The position numbers and the translations under genes are program-made. 64,000 bases of DNA from Streptomyces bikiniensis (lineage in GTDB: Bacteria > Actinomycetota > Actinomycetes > Streptomycetales > Streptomycetaceae): the NCBI GenBank assembly GCA_000716465.1, contig JNWL01000049.1:7159-71158 (forward strand). The letters are read 5' to 3'. Position 1 is the first letter of the stretch. Each line of letters opens with the position of its first letter. Shown piece after piece: positions 28,211 through 36,661 of this stretch. The notes beneath the pieces were generated by a model. The model worked only from the letters and a program-made list of their open reading frames with translations, made no database searches and had not been told where the DNA came from.

Positions 28211-28334
28211 TCAGCGCTGGACCAGGCCGCCGACCGGGACCGGAGCGACGTGGCCGGTCGGCGGCACGTGGCGGGTGAGCAGCACCCGTCCGTCCTCGAC
28301 GCACACGGCGTACACCGCCAAACGGAAACTCGTC
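28211..28334 (-). pseudogene. Possible NUDIX hydrolase remnant
   Basis: A minus-strand frame reads [19 protein letters not shown] followed by about 15 codons and a stop at 28211-28213. That resembles the first strand region of NUDIX proteins ([13 protein letters not shown]). The stop comes just where the GGG..E NUDIX box should follow, and no start codon with an RBS is evident. It is tentative. Confidence 0.35.
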
Positions 28335-28408
28335 CCTCTGCCTCCGGGGGCTCGGTACGGCCGCCGTGGGGACCTCTCCGCACGGCGCTCCGGGTCCGCG
28401 TGGCGCGC

Positions 28409-28435
28409 TTGACACTAAAATCGAACATCCATTCT
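28409..28435 (+). promoter_or_regulatory. recA promoter with LexA/SOS box
   Basis: TTGACA (28409-28414) is a perfect -35. The imperfect SOS palindrome CGAACatccATTCt (GAAC 28423-28426, ATTC 28431-28434) covers the -10 position (CATTCT, 28430-28435). One half-site differs from GTTC. This matches what is known of Streptomyces recA, which is damage-induced through LexA. Confidence 0.75.
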
Positions 28436-28575
28436 CATGGAGGTCCGGCCCTTGGAATCGCGGGGTTGTCGCGGGGTTTTCCACAGGGTGGGCGGGACGC
28501 CGGGGCCCATTGTCAGTGGCAGGGGTTAGCGTCTTTCACATGAAGCGATCGACTCAAGCAAACCGGGTGGAACCC

Positions 28576-29709
28576 ATGGCAGGAACCGACCGCGAGAAGG
28601 CGCTCGACGCCGCACTCGCACAGATTGAACGCCAATTCGGCAAGGGCGCCGTGATGCGCATGGGCGACCGCACCCAGGAGCCGATCGAGGTGATCTCCAC
28701 CGGCTCGACCGCCCTGGACGTCGCCCTTGGCGTCGGCGGACTGCCGCGCGGCCGCGTCGTCGAGATCTACGGACCGGAGTCCTCCGGCAAGACGACCCTG
28801 ACCCTGCACGCCGTCGCCAACGCGCAGAAGGCCGGCGGCCAGGTCGCCTTCGTCGACGCCGAGCACGCCCTCGACCCCGAGTACGCCAAGAAGCTCGGCG
28901 TCGACATCGACAACCTCATCCTGTCCCAGCCGGACAACGGCGAGCAGGCCCTCGAGATCGTCGACATGCTGGTCCGCTCCGGCGCCCTCGACCTGATCGT
29001 CATCGACTCCGTCGCCGCGCTCGTCCCGCGCGCGGAGATCGAGGGCGAGATGGGCGACTCGCACGTGGGTCTCCAGGCCCGCCTGATGAGCCAGGCCCTC
29101 CGGAAGATCACCAGCGCGCTCAACCAGTCCAAGACCACCGCGATCTTCATCAACCAGCTCCGCGAGAAGATCGGCGTGATGTTCGGCTCGCCGGAGACCA
29201 CGACCGGTGGCCGCGCCCTCAAGTTCTACGCCTCGGTGCGCCTCGACATCCGCCGCATCGAAACCCTCAAGGACGGCACGGACGCGGTCGGCAACCGCAC
29301 CCGCGTCAAGGTCGTCAAGAACAAGGTCGCGCCCCCCTTCAAGCAGGCGGAGTTCGACATCCTCTACGGCCAGGGCATCAGCCGCGAGGGCGGCCTGATC
29401 GACATGGGCGTGGAGCACGGCTTCGTCCGCAAGGCCGGTGCCTGGTACACCTACGAGGGCGACCAGCTCGGCCAGGGCAAGGAGAACGCCCGCAACTTCC
29501 TGAAGGACAATCCCGACCTCGCCAACGAGATCGAGAAGAAGATCAAGGAGAAGCTGGGCGTCGGCGTCCGTCCCGAGGCCCTGTCGGCCGAGCCGGGCGC
29601 GGACGCGGCGGCCACGGACGCGGCCGGCGCGGACGACGCCGCCAAGAGCGTCCCGGCATCCGCGGCCAAGACCGCGAAGGCGACCAAGGCCACCGCGGTC
29701 AAGAGCTGA
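28576..29709 (+). CDS. recA: Recombinase RecA
   Basis: A 377-residue RecA. It performs strand exchange and acts as the coprotease for LexA. Walker [10 protein letters not shown], the [12 protein letters not shown]alker B region, L1/L2 loops ([32 protein letters not shown]) and the [15 protein letters not shown] segment are intact. The C-terminal ~45 residues are the usual Streptomyces Ala/Lys/Asp-rich tail. The start MAGTDREK is conventional. An in-frame ATG at 28540 lies 7 nt after TAGCGT and could give a 12-residue longer form. RecX follows after 4 nt. Confidence 0.97.
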   Translation: MAGTDREKALDAALAQIERQFGKGAVMRMGDRTQEPIEVISTGSTALDVALGVGGLPRGRVVEIYGPESSGKTTLTLHAVANAQKAGGQVAFVDAEHALDPEYAKKLGVDIDNLILSQPDNGEQALEIVDMLVRSGALDLIVIDSVAALVPRAEIEGEMGDSHVGLQARLMSQALRKITSALNQSKTTAIFINQLREKIGVMFGSPETTTGGRALKFYASVRLDIRRIETLKDGTDAVGNRTRVKVVKNKVAPPFKQAEFDILYGQGISREGGLIDMGVEHGFVRKAGAWYTYEGDQLGQGKENARNFLKDNPDLANEIEKKIKEKLGVGVRPEALSAEPGADAAATDAAGADDAAKSVPASAAKTAKATKATAVKS

Positions 29710-29713
29710 ACCG

Positions 29714-30280
29714 GTGACCGGTCGTACCGAATGGCCGGGTGACGGCCCCGACTCGTCGAGGGCCGAGAAGGAGCCGTCACCCCAGGATCCGGCCGAGCGG
29801 GCGCGTGCGATCTGCCTGCGCCTGCTCACCGGGACCCCCCGCACGCGCAAGCAGCTGGCCGACGCGCTGCGCAAGCGGGAGATCCCCGACGAGGTCGCGG
29901 AAGAGGTCCTCTCCCGCTTCGAGGACGTCGGGCTCATCGACGACGCCGCCTTCGCGGGGGCCTGGGTGGAGTCCCGCCACCACGGCCGGGGCCTCGCCCG
30001 CCGCGCCCTCGCCCGGGAGCTGCGCACCAAGGGCGTCGAGCCCACCCTCATCCAGGAGGCGGTGGACCAGCTCGACTCCGAGCGGGAGGAGGCCACGGCC
30101 CGTGAGCTCGTGGCCCGCAAGCTGCGCGCCACCCGGGGCCTGGACCGCGACCGGCGGCTGCGGCGGCTCGCCGGCATGCTCGCCCGCAAGGGATACCCCG
30201 AGGGCATGGCCCTCCGCGTCGTCCGGCAGGCGCTGGAGGCGGAGGGTGAGGACACGGACGGGCTGGACGAGTCCTTCTGA
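29714..30280 (+). CDS. recX: RecA regulator RecX
   Basis: A 188-residue modulator that binds the RecA filament groove and inhibits it. Three-helix tandem repeats are recognisable: RAICLRLLTGTPRTRKQLAD, the LIDDAAFAGAWVESR segment and the LARRALARELRTKGV segment. GTG 29714 starts 4 nt after the recA stop, so it is cotranscribed and expected to be SOS-induced with recA. The family and position leave little doubt. Confidence 0.93.
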   Translation: MTGRTEWPGDGPDSSRAEKEPSPQDPAERARAICLRLLTGTPRTRKQLADALRKREIPDEVAEEVLSRFEDVGLIDDAAFAGAWVESRHHGRGLARRALARELRTKGVEPTLIQEAVDQLDSEREEATARELVARKLRATRGLDRDRRLRRLAGMLARKGYPEGMALRVVRQALEAEGEDTDGLDESF

Positions 30281-30603
30281 CACGGGGGCAGAGGGACTCG
30301 TCCGGTTCGACGGGCGGTGAGGGCCCGGTCAGTCTGGCGGGCGCGGGCGCGGGCTCGGGGTGCGGGCCTGCCAGGCCCGGCAGGCGGCGAGGAACCGGTC
30401 GGCCTGGTGGGCGGTGGGGATTCGTCCGGTCCGGCAGGCGGTGATGTCCGTCCGGTCCGGCAGGCGGTGAGCGGTCAGCCGGTCCGGCAGGCGGTGAGGG
30501 GTCAGCCGGTCCGGTGGGTGGTGAGGGCCCGTCCGGCCCGGTGGGCGGGGAAGATCCGGTCGGCCCGGCGGACGGGAGGGGCTTCCGGTGTCGGGCGGTC
30601 GTG
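30281..30603. repeat. Gene-free gap with a 27-bp tandem repeat
   Basis: Between recX and the convergent rhodanese gene lie at least four units of about 27 bp beginning ccggtccggcaggcggtga (30426-30451, 30452-30478, 30479-30505, 30506-30532), with decayed copies on both sides. No start, RBS or codon bias supports a gene here. Confidence 0.75.
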
Positions 30604-31056
30604 TCAGCTTCTGCTTGCCGGGAGGAGCACTGGGAGGCCGGCGGCCTTCCAGGCCTGGAAGCCGCCGATGAGGTCGGTCGCCCGGTGCAGACCCAGGCGG
30701 CGGAGGGACTCGGCGGCGAGCGAGGAGGCGTAGCCCTCGTTGCAGAGGACCACCACCCGCAGGTCGTGGCTGTCGGCCTCCGTCGCGCGGTGGCTGCCCA
30801 GCGGATCGAGCCGCCACTCCAGCTCGTTGCGCTCCACGATCAGCGCGCCCGGGATTAGCCCATCCCGCTCCCGCAGGGCCGCGTAGCGCGTGTCCACCAG
30901 GAGCGCGTCACCCGCCTCGTACGCCTCGTAGGCGGCCCGGGGCTCGATCCGGTCCAGGCCCGATCTGACCCGTTCCAGAAGCTCGTCGATGCCCACCCTG
31001 GCTCCCCGCTCCACCCGCTCCGCCCCTTCCTTGCCTTTCTCCCGTCCCCCGCTCAC
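30604..31056 (-). CDS. Rhodanese-like sulfurtransferase
   Basis: A 150-residue single rhodanese domain. The active-site loop VVVLCNEGYASS supplies the persulfide-carrying Cys (about residue 104). LLVDTRYAALRERDGLIPGA and RATDLIGGFQAWKAAGLP are typical flanks. The GTG start overlaps the upstream cysteine dioxygenase stop by GTGA, so the two are coupled. It probably handles sulfane sulfur in cysteine catabolism. The first ~25 residues are charged and variable. Confidence 0.9.
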   Translation of the reverse strand: MSGGREKGKEGAERVERGARVGIDELLERVRSGLDRIEPRAAYEAYEAGDALLVDTRYAALRERDGLIPGALIVERNELEWRLDPLGSHRATEADSHDLRVVVLCNEGYASSLAAESLRRLGLHRATDLIGGFQAWKAAGLPVLLPASRS

Positions 31057-31610
31057 TGCCAGTCCTCCGGGCGCTCGACCTGCTCAAGGCGGAGCACCGC
31101 GCCCGTCCGGCTGAAGCGCCGGATCAGCGGGAGCGGAGGGTAGTAGGCGTGCACCGACACGGCGTGGGTGTCCGGGGACTCGTTGAGCACCTCGTGCACG
31201 TGGTGGCGGCCGAAGGCCCGCCCCGCCCCCTCTCCCAGACGGCGGGAGCGGTCCACCCCGTCGGCCAGCTCCAGGGTCTTCCAGCCGCTCGCCGGCAGCC
31301 GGACCGCGAGCGCGTTCTCGGTCAGGGTCCCGCGCGCGGTCGCGAAGGCGCCCTGCGACTCGGCGTGGTCGTGCCAGCCGGTGCCCGTGCCGGGCGGCCA
31401 GCCGATGAGCCAGGCCTCGCTGCCGCCGGGGCCGTCGAGCCGTACCCAGGTGCGGCCCTCGGGGTCGAGCGGCAGGGAGGCGATCAGTTCCCGGTCGGCG
31501 GCCGTGCGCCGGACGAAGTCGAGCAGCTCGGTCGCCATCGGAGCCGACGGGGCGGAGCCGGGAACAGGAGCGGGGGCGATGGGTGGAAGTGGGGCGGTGT
31601 GCTGCGACAC
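31053..31610 (-). CDS. Cysteine dioxygenase type I (cupin)
   Basis: A 185-residue non-haem iron enzyme oxidising cysteine to cysteine sulfinate. The cupin iron site is visible as GTGWHDHAESQGAFA (two His) and the third His in RHHVHEVLNESPDTHAVSVHAY. GTG 31610 (SQHTAPLPP) has an AGGA about 9 nt upstream. It lies 123 nt downstream of a Cys-rich leader peptide and is coupled to the rhodanese gene. Expression is therefore expected to respond to cysteine. Confidence 0.88.
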   Translation of the reverse strand: MSQHTAPLPPIAPAPVPGSAPSAPMATELLDFVRRTAADRELIASLPLDPEGRTWVRLDGPGGSEAWLIGWPPGTGTGWHDHAESQGAFATARGTLTENALAVRLPASGWKTLELADGVDRSRRLGEGAGRAFGRHHVHEVLNESPDTHAVSVHAYYPPLPLIRRFSRTGAVLRLEQVERPEDWQ

Positions 31611-31733
31611 GGGTGACCGTCCTGGGGTTCGCGGAGGGCGCGCGACGGCACGTGGCACGCACGGACCCGCGTCGGCGGACGACGCAGAGGGGTGCGGCGG
31701 GAGTGCGGCGGGGCGCGCGGGAGAGGGGCGAGA

Positions 31734-31820
31734 TCAGCAGGACGGGCGACACACGCAGCCCGCATAGCGGAGGAGGTCCATGTGGACCCTCCGCCACAGG
31801 CGCACGTCGGTGTCGGTCAC
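31734..31820 (-). CDS. Leaderless cysteine leader peptide (28 aa)
   Basis: GTG 31820 to TGA 31734-31736 encodes a 28-residue peptide with an LWRRVHMDLLRYAG core and the end GCVCRPSC, holding three Cys in the last seven residues. This matches the actinobacterial leader peptide type with an RRVHxDL core and C-terminal cysteines. Comparable leaderless Cys-codon ORFs in mycobacteria attenuate sulfur genes according to cysteine supply. It lies just upstream of cysteine dioxygenase. The ORF has no separate RBS because its promoter ends 7 nt before it. Confidence 0.8.
   Translation of the reverse strand: MTDTDVRLWRRVHMDLLRYAGCVCRPSC
31767..31794 (-). promoter_or_regulatory. RNA hairpin inside the cysteine leader ORF
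   Basis: A 7-bp outer stem (31767-31773 / 31788-31794) and a 5-bp inner stem (31776-31780 / 31783-31787) are separated by a 2-nt bulge. A ribosome stalled at the Cys codons (31755-31757, 31749-31751) would cover the 3' arm. A second 6-bp stem (31669-31674 / 31680-31685) lies before the dioxygenase start. Use as an attenuator is inferred. Confidence 0.5.
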
Positions 31821-31827
31821 GCTCCGG

Positions 31828-31856
31828 AGTACACCACGCGTCCCCGGCGGAATCAA
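31828..31856 (-). promoter_or_regulatory. Promoter of the cysteine leader/dioxygenase operon
   Basis: TTGATT (-35, 31851-31856) and TGTACT (-10, 31828-31833) are separated by exactly 17 nt. The leader GTG begins 7 nt further on. The -35 overlaps the stop codon of the upstream monooxygenase gene. Confidence 0.7.
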
Positions 31857-33553
31857 TGCATGTCCGCCGTGCGGTCACTCTCCACGGGCGCCCCCGAGGA
31901 CGTCTCGGAGGACTTCTCCGGGGACACCCCGGCGGGCTCCCGGTCGGTCAGGGGGCCGCCGCGGACCGCGTCCGCCGCCGCGTGCAGCTCCTCGGGGCGC
32001 ACCCCGGAGAAGGCGGCGACGAGATGCCCGTCGGGCCGTACGAGGAGGACGGCGTGGGCCGGAGCCCCCGGATAGGACTCCGACACCAGGACCTCGGCCC
32101 GTACCGGCAGGCCTCGTACGGCCTCTTCGAGGCGGGGCATCACACCGGCGGTCCGCCAGTGGCGCCGGTCCCACACCCCCGTACCGGGCGCGATCAGGAG
32201 GACCAGGAGGCGGCCCCGGCCGAGCCGGTCCCGGAGCCGTACGGTCGTGCCGTCGGGAGCGGTCACGCGGACGTCCTCGACGGGGGCGCCCGGCGGGGTG
32301 CCGACCGGGATCCGCCCGTCGGCGTACGGAGGCGCGAGGGGGGAGTGCGGGTACGCGGGGGGCGCGCCCAGCGGGCCGCGCCCCACGTGCCCGTCGGTCA
32401 GCAGGGCGTCGTGGCCGCGCGTGGCCCCGGGCAGGTACGTCCGCAGGCCCCCGCCGCCGCGCAGCACCGGCAGCGACTGGTCCGCCGCCCGAAGCCGGGT
32501 GGCCACGGCCGCCCGCCGCTCGCTCTGGTAGCTGTCGAGCAGCCGGTCCGAACCGCCGTGGTGCCAGGTGAGGGCGAGCTTCCAGGCGAGGTTGTCCACG
32601 TCCCGCAGGCCCTCGTCGAGCCCCTGGGTGCCGACCGCGCCGAGCAGGTGCGCCGCGTCCCCGGCGAGGAGGACCCGGTCGACCCGCCAGCGCCGGGCGA
32701 GCCGGTGGTGCAGCGTGTGCACCCCGGTGTCGATGAGTTCGTACGGGGGCGTCACCCCGTCGCACCAGCCGGCCAGGGTCTCGCGGATGCGGGCGATCAG
32801 CGCGTCCGGGGTGACCAGGTCGCCGCGCGGCGGCAGCAGCCAGTCGATCCGCCACACGCCGTCGGGCAGCGGGCGCGCGCCGATCTCCTCGGCGGCGCCG
32901 CGCCACGGCGGCTGACGGTGCAGCAGGGCCTCGCCGGGCCAGGGGAGTTCGGTGCGCAGGGCGGCGACCGCGTGCCGCTCCACCGCCGTGCGGCCGGGGA
33001 AGCGGATGCCGAGCAGCTTGCGCACCGTCGAACGGGCGCCGTCGCAGCCCACGAGGTGGCTGCCGCGCCACCAGGTGCCCGCCGGGCCCCGGGTGTGGGC
33101 GACGACCCCGTCCCGGTCCTGCTCGATGGTGTCGAGCCGGGCCTCGGGGACGAGTTCGACCAGCTTCTGCCGGGCGATGGCGTCGCGCAGTCCGCGCGCC
33201 AGGGCGTGCTGGGGGATGTGCAGCGGGGCGGCCGGGGCGGCGGGCGAGGCGGGGTCCTCGGACCACTCCTCCGTACCGCCGAGGCCCAGGTCGAGCTCCA
33301 GGTGGCGCACCACCTGGCGGCGGCGCATGCCGCGCCAGCCGACCCAGCGGACCCCTTCGTCGCGGAGGGTCGTGCAGCCGAGGCGTTCGACCATCGCGGC
33401 CATGTCGGCGCGCAGGACGACGCTCCGGGCCGGGCGGGGCTCCTCCTTGCCGGGGCCCTCGTCGAGGACGACGCTGGGCACGCCCTGCGCGGCGAGCGCG
33501 AGGGAGAGCGCGAGACCGACCGGTCCCGCACCCACGATGATCACCGGGTCCAC
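31853..33553 (-). CDS. FAD-dependent aromatic-hydroxylase-type monooxygenase
   Basis: A 566-residue class A flavoprotein hydroxylase (PheA/TfdB/MhpA group). The N-terminal FAD fingerprint VIIVGAGPVGLALSLALA is at residues 4-22. The DG motif lies near SHLVGCDGARSTVRKLLG (about residue 165). The second FAD motif is VLLAGDAAHLLGAVGTQGLD (about residue 285). A C-terminal thioredoxin-like domain ends in a Ser/Glu/Pro tail. GTG 33553 follows CAGGAG with 8-nt spacing. The aromatic substrate is unknown. It is upstream of the cysteine operon on the same strand but that operon has its own promoter. Confidence 0.85.
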   Translation of the reverse strand: MDPVIIVGAGPVGLALSLALAAQGVPSVVLDEGPGKEEPRPARSVVLRADMAAMVERLGCTTLRDEGVRWVGWRGMRRRQVVRHLELDLGLGGTEEWSEDPASPAAPAAPLHIPQHALARGLRDAIARQKLVELVPEARLDTIEQDRDGVVAHTRGPAGTWWRGSHLVGCDGARSTVRKLLGIRFPGRTAVERHAVAALRTELPWPGEALLHRQPPWRGAAEEIGARPLPDGVWRIDWLLPPRGDLVTPDALIARIRETLAGWCDGVTPPYELIDTGVHTLHHRLARRWRVDRVLLAGDAAHLLGAVGTQGLDEGLRDVDNLAWKLALTWHHGGSDRLLDSYQSERRAAVATRLRAADQSLPVLRGGGGLRTYLPGATRGHDALLTDGHVGRGPLGAPPAYPHSPLAPPYADGRIPVGTPPGAPVEDVRVTAPDGTTVRLRDRLGRGRLLVLLIAPGTGVWDRRHWRTAGVMPRLEEAVRGLPVRAEVLVSESYPGAPAHAVLLVRPDGHLVAAFSGVRPEELHAAADAVRGGPLTDREPAGVSPEKSSETSSGAPVESDRTADMH

Positions 33554-34104
33554 GGCGCGGCTCCTGAAGGCCGGACGGTCATGAGGGCAGCACGGTCGAG
33601 TGTGGCACGGGCCCGGTGGTTGATCACAGACCGTATGCAACCCACTGGGGGTGCTTGCGTCAAGCGACGGGGTGGGCGCGGTGCGGCCGACCTCAAGTCG
33701 GTGCCGCGAACGGCGGGGCGGACGAGGTCAGCCGGGCTCGTGACGGGGGCGTACACGAGGGGCGGGGCGGGCTGCCGGGGCCCTCGGGACCGTGCCGTAC
33801 GGGAGGGGTGGAGGCGGGCTGTCGGGACACGACGGGTGTCGTACGGGAGGGGTGGGGGCGGCCTGTCGGGACACGACGGGTGTCGTACGGGAGGGACGGG
33901 CGCGGGCTGCCGGAGCCCGACCGGTCTCGTACGCGAGGAGCCGGCGCGGGCTGCCGGCCCGGGCCCGGCCCCCTGCTTCCCGCCCCGCGACGCCGCCGTA
34001 CGCGAAGGAGCGGGCGGGGCGGCCGACCTGGTGTCGGTACCGCCCCGCCCGCTCTTGCTTCGTTCCGGGTCCCTTGGGGCCTCGTCGTTCCAGGCCCCGC
34101 AGGG
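33554..34104. repeat. Gene-free gap with a 44-bp tandem repeat (33751-33972)
   Basis: No gene is supported in these 550 bp. Four 44-bp units each beginning gtacg occupy 33797-33840, 33841-33884, 33885-33928 and 33929-33972. The first two differ at only two positions; the others are more diverged. A fifth decayed unit starts at 33751. The 44-bp period is not a multiple of three, which argues against coding. Confidence 0.8.
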
Positions 34105-34995
34105 TCACGCGCCGCTGACGGCCTCCGCCGGGGCCTCGCCGGTCTTCGTGACCGCGCTCTCGGTGACGCCGGCCGTCTTCCGGCCCTGCCGCAGCCGCCG
34201 CTCCAGCCAGCCGGCCAGGGTGGTCAGGGCGAAGTTGACGGCGATGAAGATCAGCGCGATGACCGTGAAGGTGGCGATCGTGTTGGCGCCGTAGTTGGCC
34301 GTGATCTGCCGGTTCTGGCTGAGCAACTCGGGGAAGCCGAGCAGGGCGCCGCCGAGCGCGGTGTCCTTGACGATCACGACGAGCTGGCTGACCAGGGCCG
34401 GGAGCATGACGGTCACGGCCTGCGGCAGCAGCACGTACAGCATGGTCTGGCCCTTGCGCATGCCGAGCGCGACGGCCGCGTCGCCCTGGCCCCGGGGCAG
34501 CGAGAGCACGCCCGCCCGGACGACCTCGGCGATGACCGAGGCGTTGTAGAGCACAAGGCCGGTGACGACCGCGTACAGCGGGCGGAAGTCGGAGCTCACG
34601 GGCGTGAACTGTGCGTACACGGCGCTCGCGAACATCATCAGGAGCAGGACCGGGATGGCGCGGAAGAACTCCACGACCGTGCCGACGGGCACCCGCACCC
34701 AGCGGTGGTCGGAGAGCCGGCCGATGCCGAGGAGGGCGCCGAGCGGCAGTGCGATCAGGATGGAGAGCGCGGCGGCCTTGAGGGTCTCGACCAGACCCGG
34801 CAGCAGGTACGTCGTCCAGACCCGGACGTCGGTGACGAACGGGCTCCACTTGTCGGCGTCCAGCTGGCCCTTGTCGGCGAGGGCGGAGAGCACCCACCAG
34901 GCCAGCACGGCGAGGACCGCGAGGAAGCCGACCGTGTAGAGGACGTTGCGCCGCTTGGCGCGCGGGCCGGGATTGTCGTACAGGACGGAGCTCAT
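34105..34995 (-). CDS. gluD: Glutamate ABC transporter permease GluD
   Basis: A 296-residue inner-membrane permease. Five or six helices surround the binding-protein-dependent transport signature EVVRAGVLSLPRGQGDAAVALG. FRAIPVLLLMMFA is typical of polar amino acid permeases. The start overlaps the gluC stop (ATGA, 34992-34995). It is the last gene of the gluABCD unit. Confidence 0.9.
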   Translation of the reverse strand: MSSVLYDNPGPRAKRRNVLYTVGFLAVLAVLAWWVLSALADKGQLDADKWSPFVTDVRVWTTYLLPGLVETLKAAALSILIALPLGALLGIGRLSDHRWVRVPVGTVVEFFRAIPVLLLMMFASAVYAQFTPVSSDFRPLYAVVTGLVLYNASVIAEVVRAGVLSLPRGQGDAAVALGMRKGQTMLYVLLPQAVTVMLPALVSQLVVIVKDTALGGALLGFPELLSQNRQITANYGANTIATFTVIALIFIAVNFALTTLAGWLERRLRQGRKTAGVTESAVTKTGEAPAEAVSGA

Positions 34996-35666
34996 CGCTT
35001 CACCGCCAGTCGCTTGGCCGCCCAGCCCAGGGCCAGGCCGGTGGGGAGGGTGAGGACGATGAAGCCGAACGCGAAGATCGCGAAGACCGTGAAGAGCGCC
35101 TGGGCCTCGTTCTCGATCATCTCCTTCATCAGGAACGCCGCCTCGGCGGCGCTGATGGCCGCCGCCACGGTGGTGTTCTTGGTGAGGGCGATGAGGACGT
35201 TGGCGAGCGGGGTCACCGCGGCGCGGAAGGCCTGCGGGAGCACCACCAGGGTGAGCACCTGGAAGAAGCTCAGACCGAGCGCGCGGGCGGCCTCGGCCTG
35301 GCCCGGCGGCACCGTGTTGATGCCGGAGCGCAGCGCCTCGCAGACGAACGTGCCGGTGTACGCGACCAGTCCGAGGATCGCGAGGCGGAAGCCGATCTCC
35401 TTGAAGTCGGAGCCGCCGAGTGTGACCCCGAGAGTCTGGTCGAGGACCAGGGAACAGGCCACGATGACCACGGTCAGCGGGGTGTTCCGGACGAAGTTGA
35501 CGTACGCGGTGCCGAAGGACCGCATGAGCGGGACCGGGCTGACCCGCATGGCGGCCAGGGCCGTGCCCCAGATCAGCGAGCCGATCGCCGAGTAGAGGGC
35601 GAGTTGCGCCGTCACCCAGAAGGCGCCGAGCAGGTCGTACTGCCCGGAATCAAGAAAGTCGAACAC
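34992..35666 (-). CDS. gluC: Glutamate ABC transporter permease GluC
   Basis: A 224-residue permease with FVRNTPLTVVIVACS in the N-terminal half. The EAA-type loop is EALRSGINTVPPGQAEAARALG (residues ~110-131), which contacts the ATPase. The GTG start at 35666 lies 120 nt after gluB. It pairs with GluD to form the membrane channel. Confidence 0.9.
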   Translation of the reverse strand: MFDFLDSGQYDLLGAFWVTAQLALYSAIGSLIWGTALAAMRVSPVPLMRSFGTAYVNFVRNTPLTVVIVACSLVLDQTLGVTLGGSDFKEIGFRLAILGLVAYTGTFVCEALRSGINTVPPGQAEAARALGLSFFQVLTLVVLPQAFRAAVTPLANVLIALTKNTTVAAAISAAEAAFLMKEMIENEAQALFTVFAIFAFGFIVLTLPTGLALGWAAKRLAVKR

Positions 35667-35786
35667 GATGCCCCGCGCTCTCCCCTGGTGGTCGGTCGGT
35701 GTGGAGGCCGCCGGGGTGGCGGCGGCCGGTGCCGGAGTGACGACCGTCCCCGTGCGGGACGGCCGTCACTCCAGAGGCAGGGTGGA

Positions 35787-36608
35787 TCAGCCCTGGACCT
35801 TCGGCGCGGACTCGTACTTGTAGCCGGACGGACCGAAGTGCTCCTTGACGAGCTTCTCCCAGGTGCCGTCGGAGACCATCTTCTCCAGCGCCTTGTTGAT
35901 CTTGCCGCGCAGCTCGTCGTCGCCCTTCTTGAGGCCGATGCCGTAGTTCTCGTCACTCATGCGCAGGCCGGCGAGCTTGAACTTGCCCTGGTGCTCCTTC
36001 TGCGAGGCGTAGCCCGCGAGGATGGAGTCGTCGGTGGTGAGGGCGTCGACGCGCTTGTTCTGCAGGCCGGTCAGGCACTCGGAGTAGCCGCCGAGCTGCT
36101 GGAGGTCGGCCTTGGGGGCGAGCTTGTCGCGGACGTTCTGCGCGGAGGTCGAGCCGGTGACCGAGCAGAGCTTCTTGGAGTTCAGGTCCTCGACCTTGGT
36201 GATCGAGGTGTCGTCGGCGCGCACGAGCAGGTCTTGGTGGGCCAGGAAGTACGGGCCGGCGAAGTCGACCTCCTTCTTGCGCTTGTCGTTGATCGAGTAG
36301 CTGGCGACGATGAACTTCACGTCGCCGTTCTTGATCAGGTTCTCGCGCTCGGCGCTCGGCGCCTGCTTGAAGTTGATCTTGTCCTCGGCGTAGCCGAGCT
36401 CCTTGGCCACGTAACGGGCGACGTCGACGTCGAAGCCGACGTACTTGCCGTCCGGGGTCTTCAGGCCCAGGCCGGGCTGGTCGAACTTGATGCCGACGGT
36501 GATCTTGTCGCCGTTGCTCCCGGAGTCGGACCCGCCACCACAGGCCGTCGCGGTCAGCGCGAGCAGGGCGACGGCCGCGACGGCGGCGGAGGTGTTGCGA
36601 AGCTTCAT
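35787..36608 (-). CDS. gluB: Glutamate-binding lipoprotein GluB
   Basis: A 273-residue extracellular solute-binding lipoprotein. The signal sequence MKLRNTSAAVAAVALLALTA ends in the lipobox LTATACGGG, so the mature protein starts at lipid-modified Cys near residue 24. Family 3 features follow: ITVGIKFDQPGLG, GFDVDVARYVAKELG, DFAGPYFLAHQDLLV and ENYGIGLKKGDDEL. It captures glutamate for GluCD. Confidence 0.92.
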   Translation of the reverse strand: MKLRNTSAAVAAVALLALTATACGGGSDSGSNGDKITVGIKFDQPGLGLKTPDGKYVGFDVDVARYVAKELGYAEDKINFKQAPSAERENLIKNGDVKFIVASYSINDKRKKEVDFAGPYFLAHQDLLVRADDTSITKVEDLNSKKLCSVTGSTSAQNVRDKLAPKADLQQLGGYSECLTGLQNKRVDALTTDDSILAGYASQKEHQGKFKLAGLRMSDENYGIGLKKGDDELRGKINKALEKMVSDGTWEKLVKEHFGPSGYKYESAPKVQG

Positions 36609-36661
36609 CGAGGAAAGTCCCTTGGCTAGGCGTGAGTTGGGAAGAATAGGTCCGAACTCGC

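Noticed and set aside
30426..30532. Tandem repeat blocks (also at 33751-33972, 10831-10933 and 22651-22739) as CRISPR arrays
   Set aside because: Units are contiguous without unique spacers, and no cas genes are present.
31780..32571. Plus-strand frame starting MWTLRHRR
   Set aside because: It starts inside the hairpin of the minus-strand cysteine leader, is Arg/Pro-rich, and lies antisense to the monooxygenase gene.
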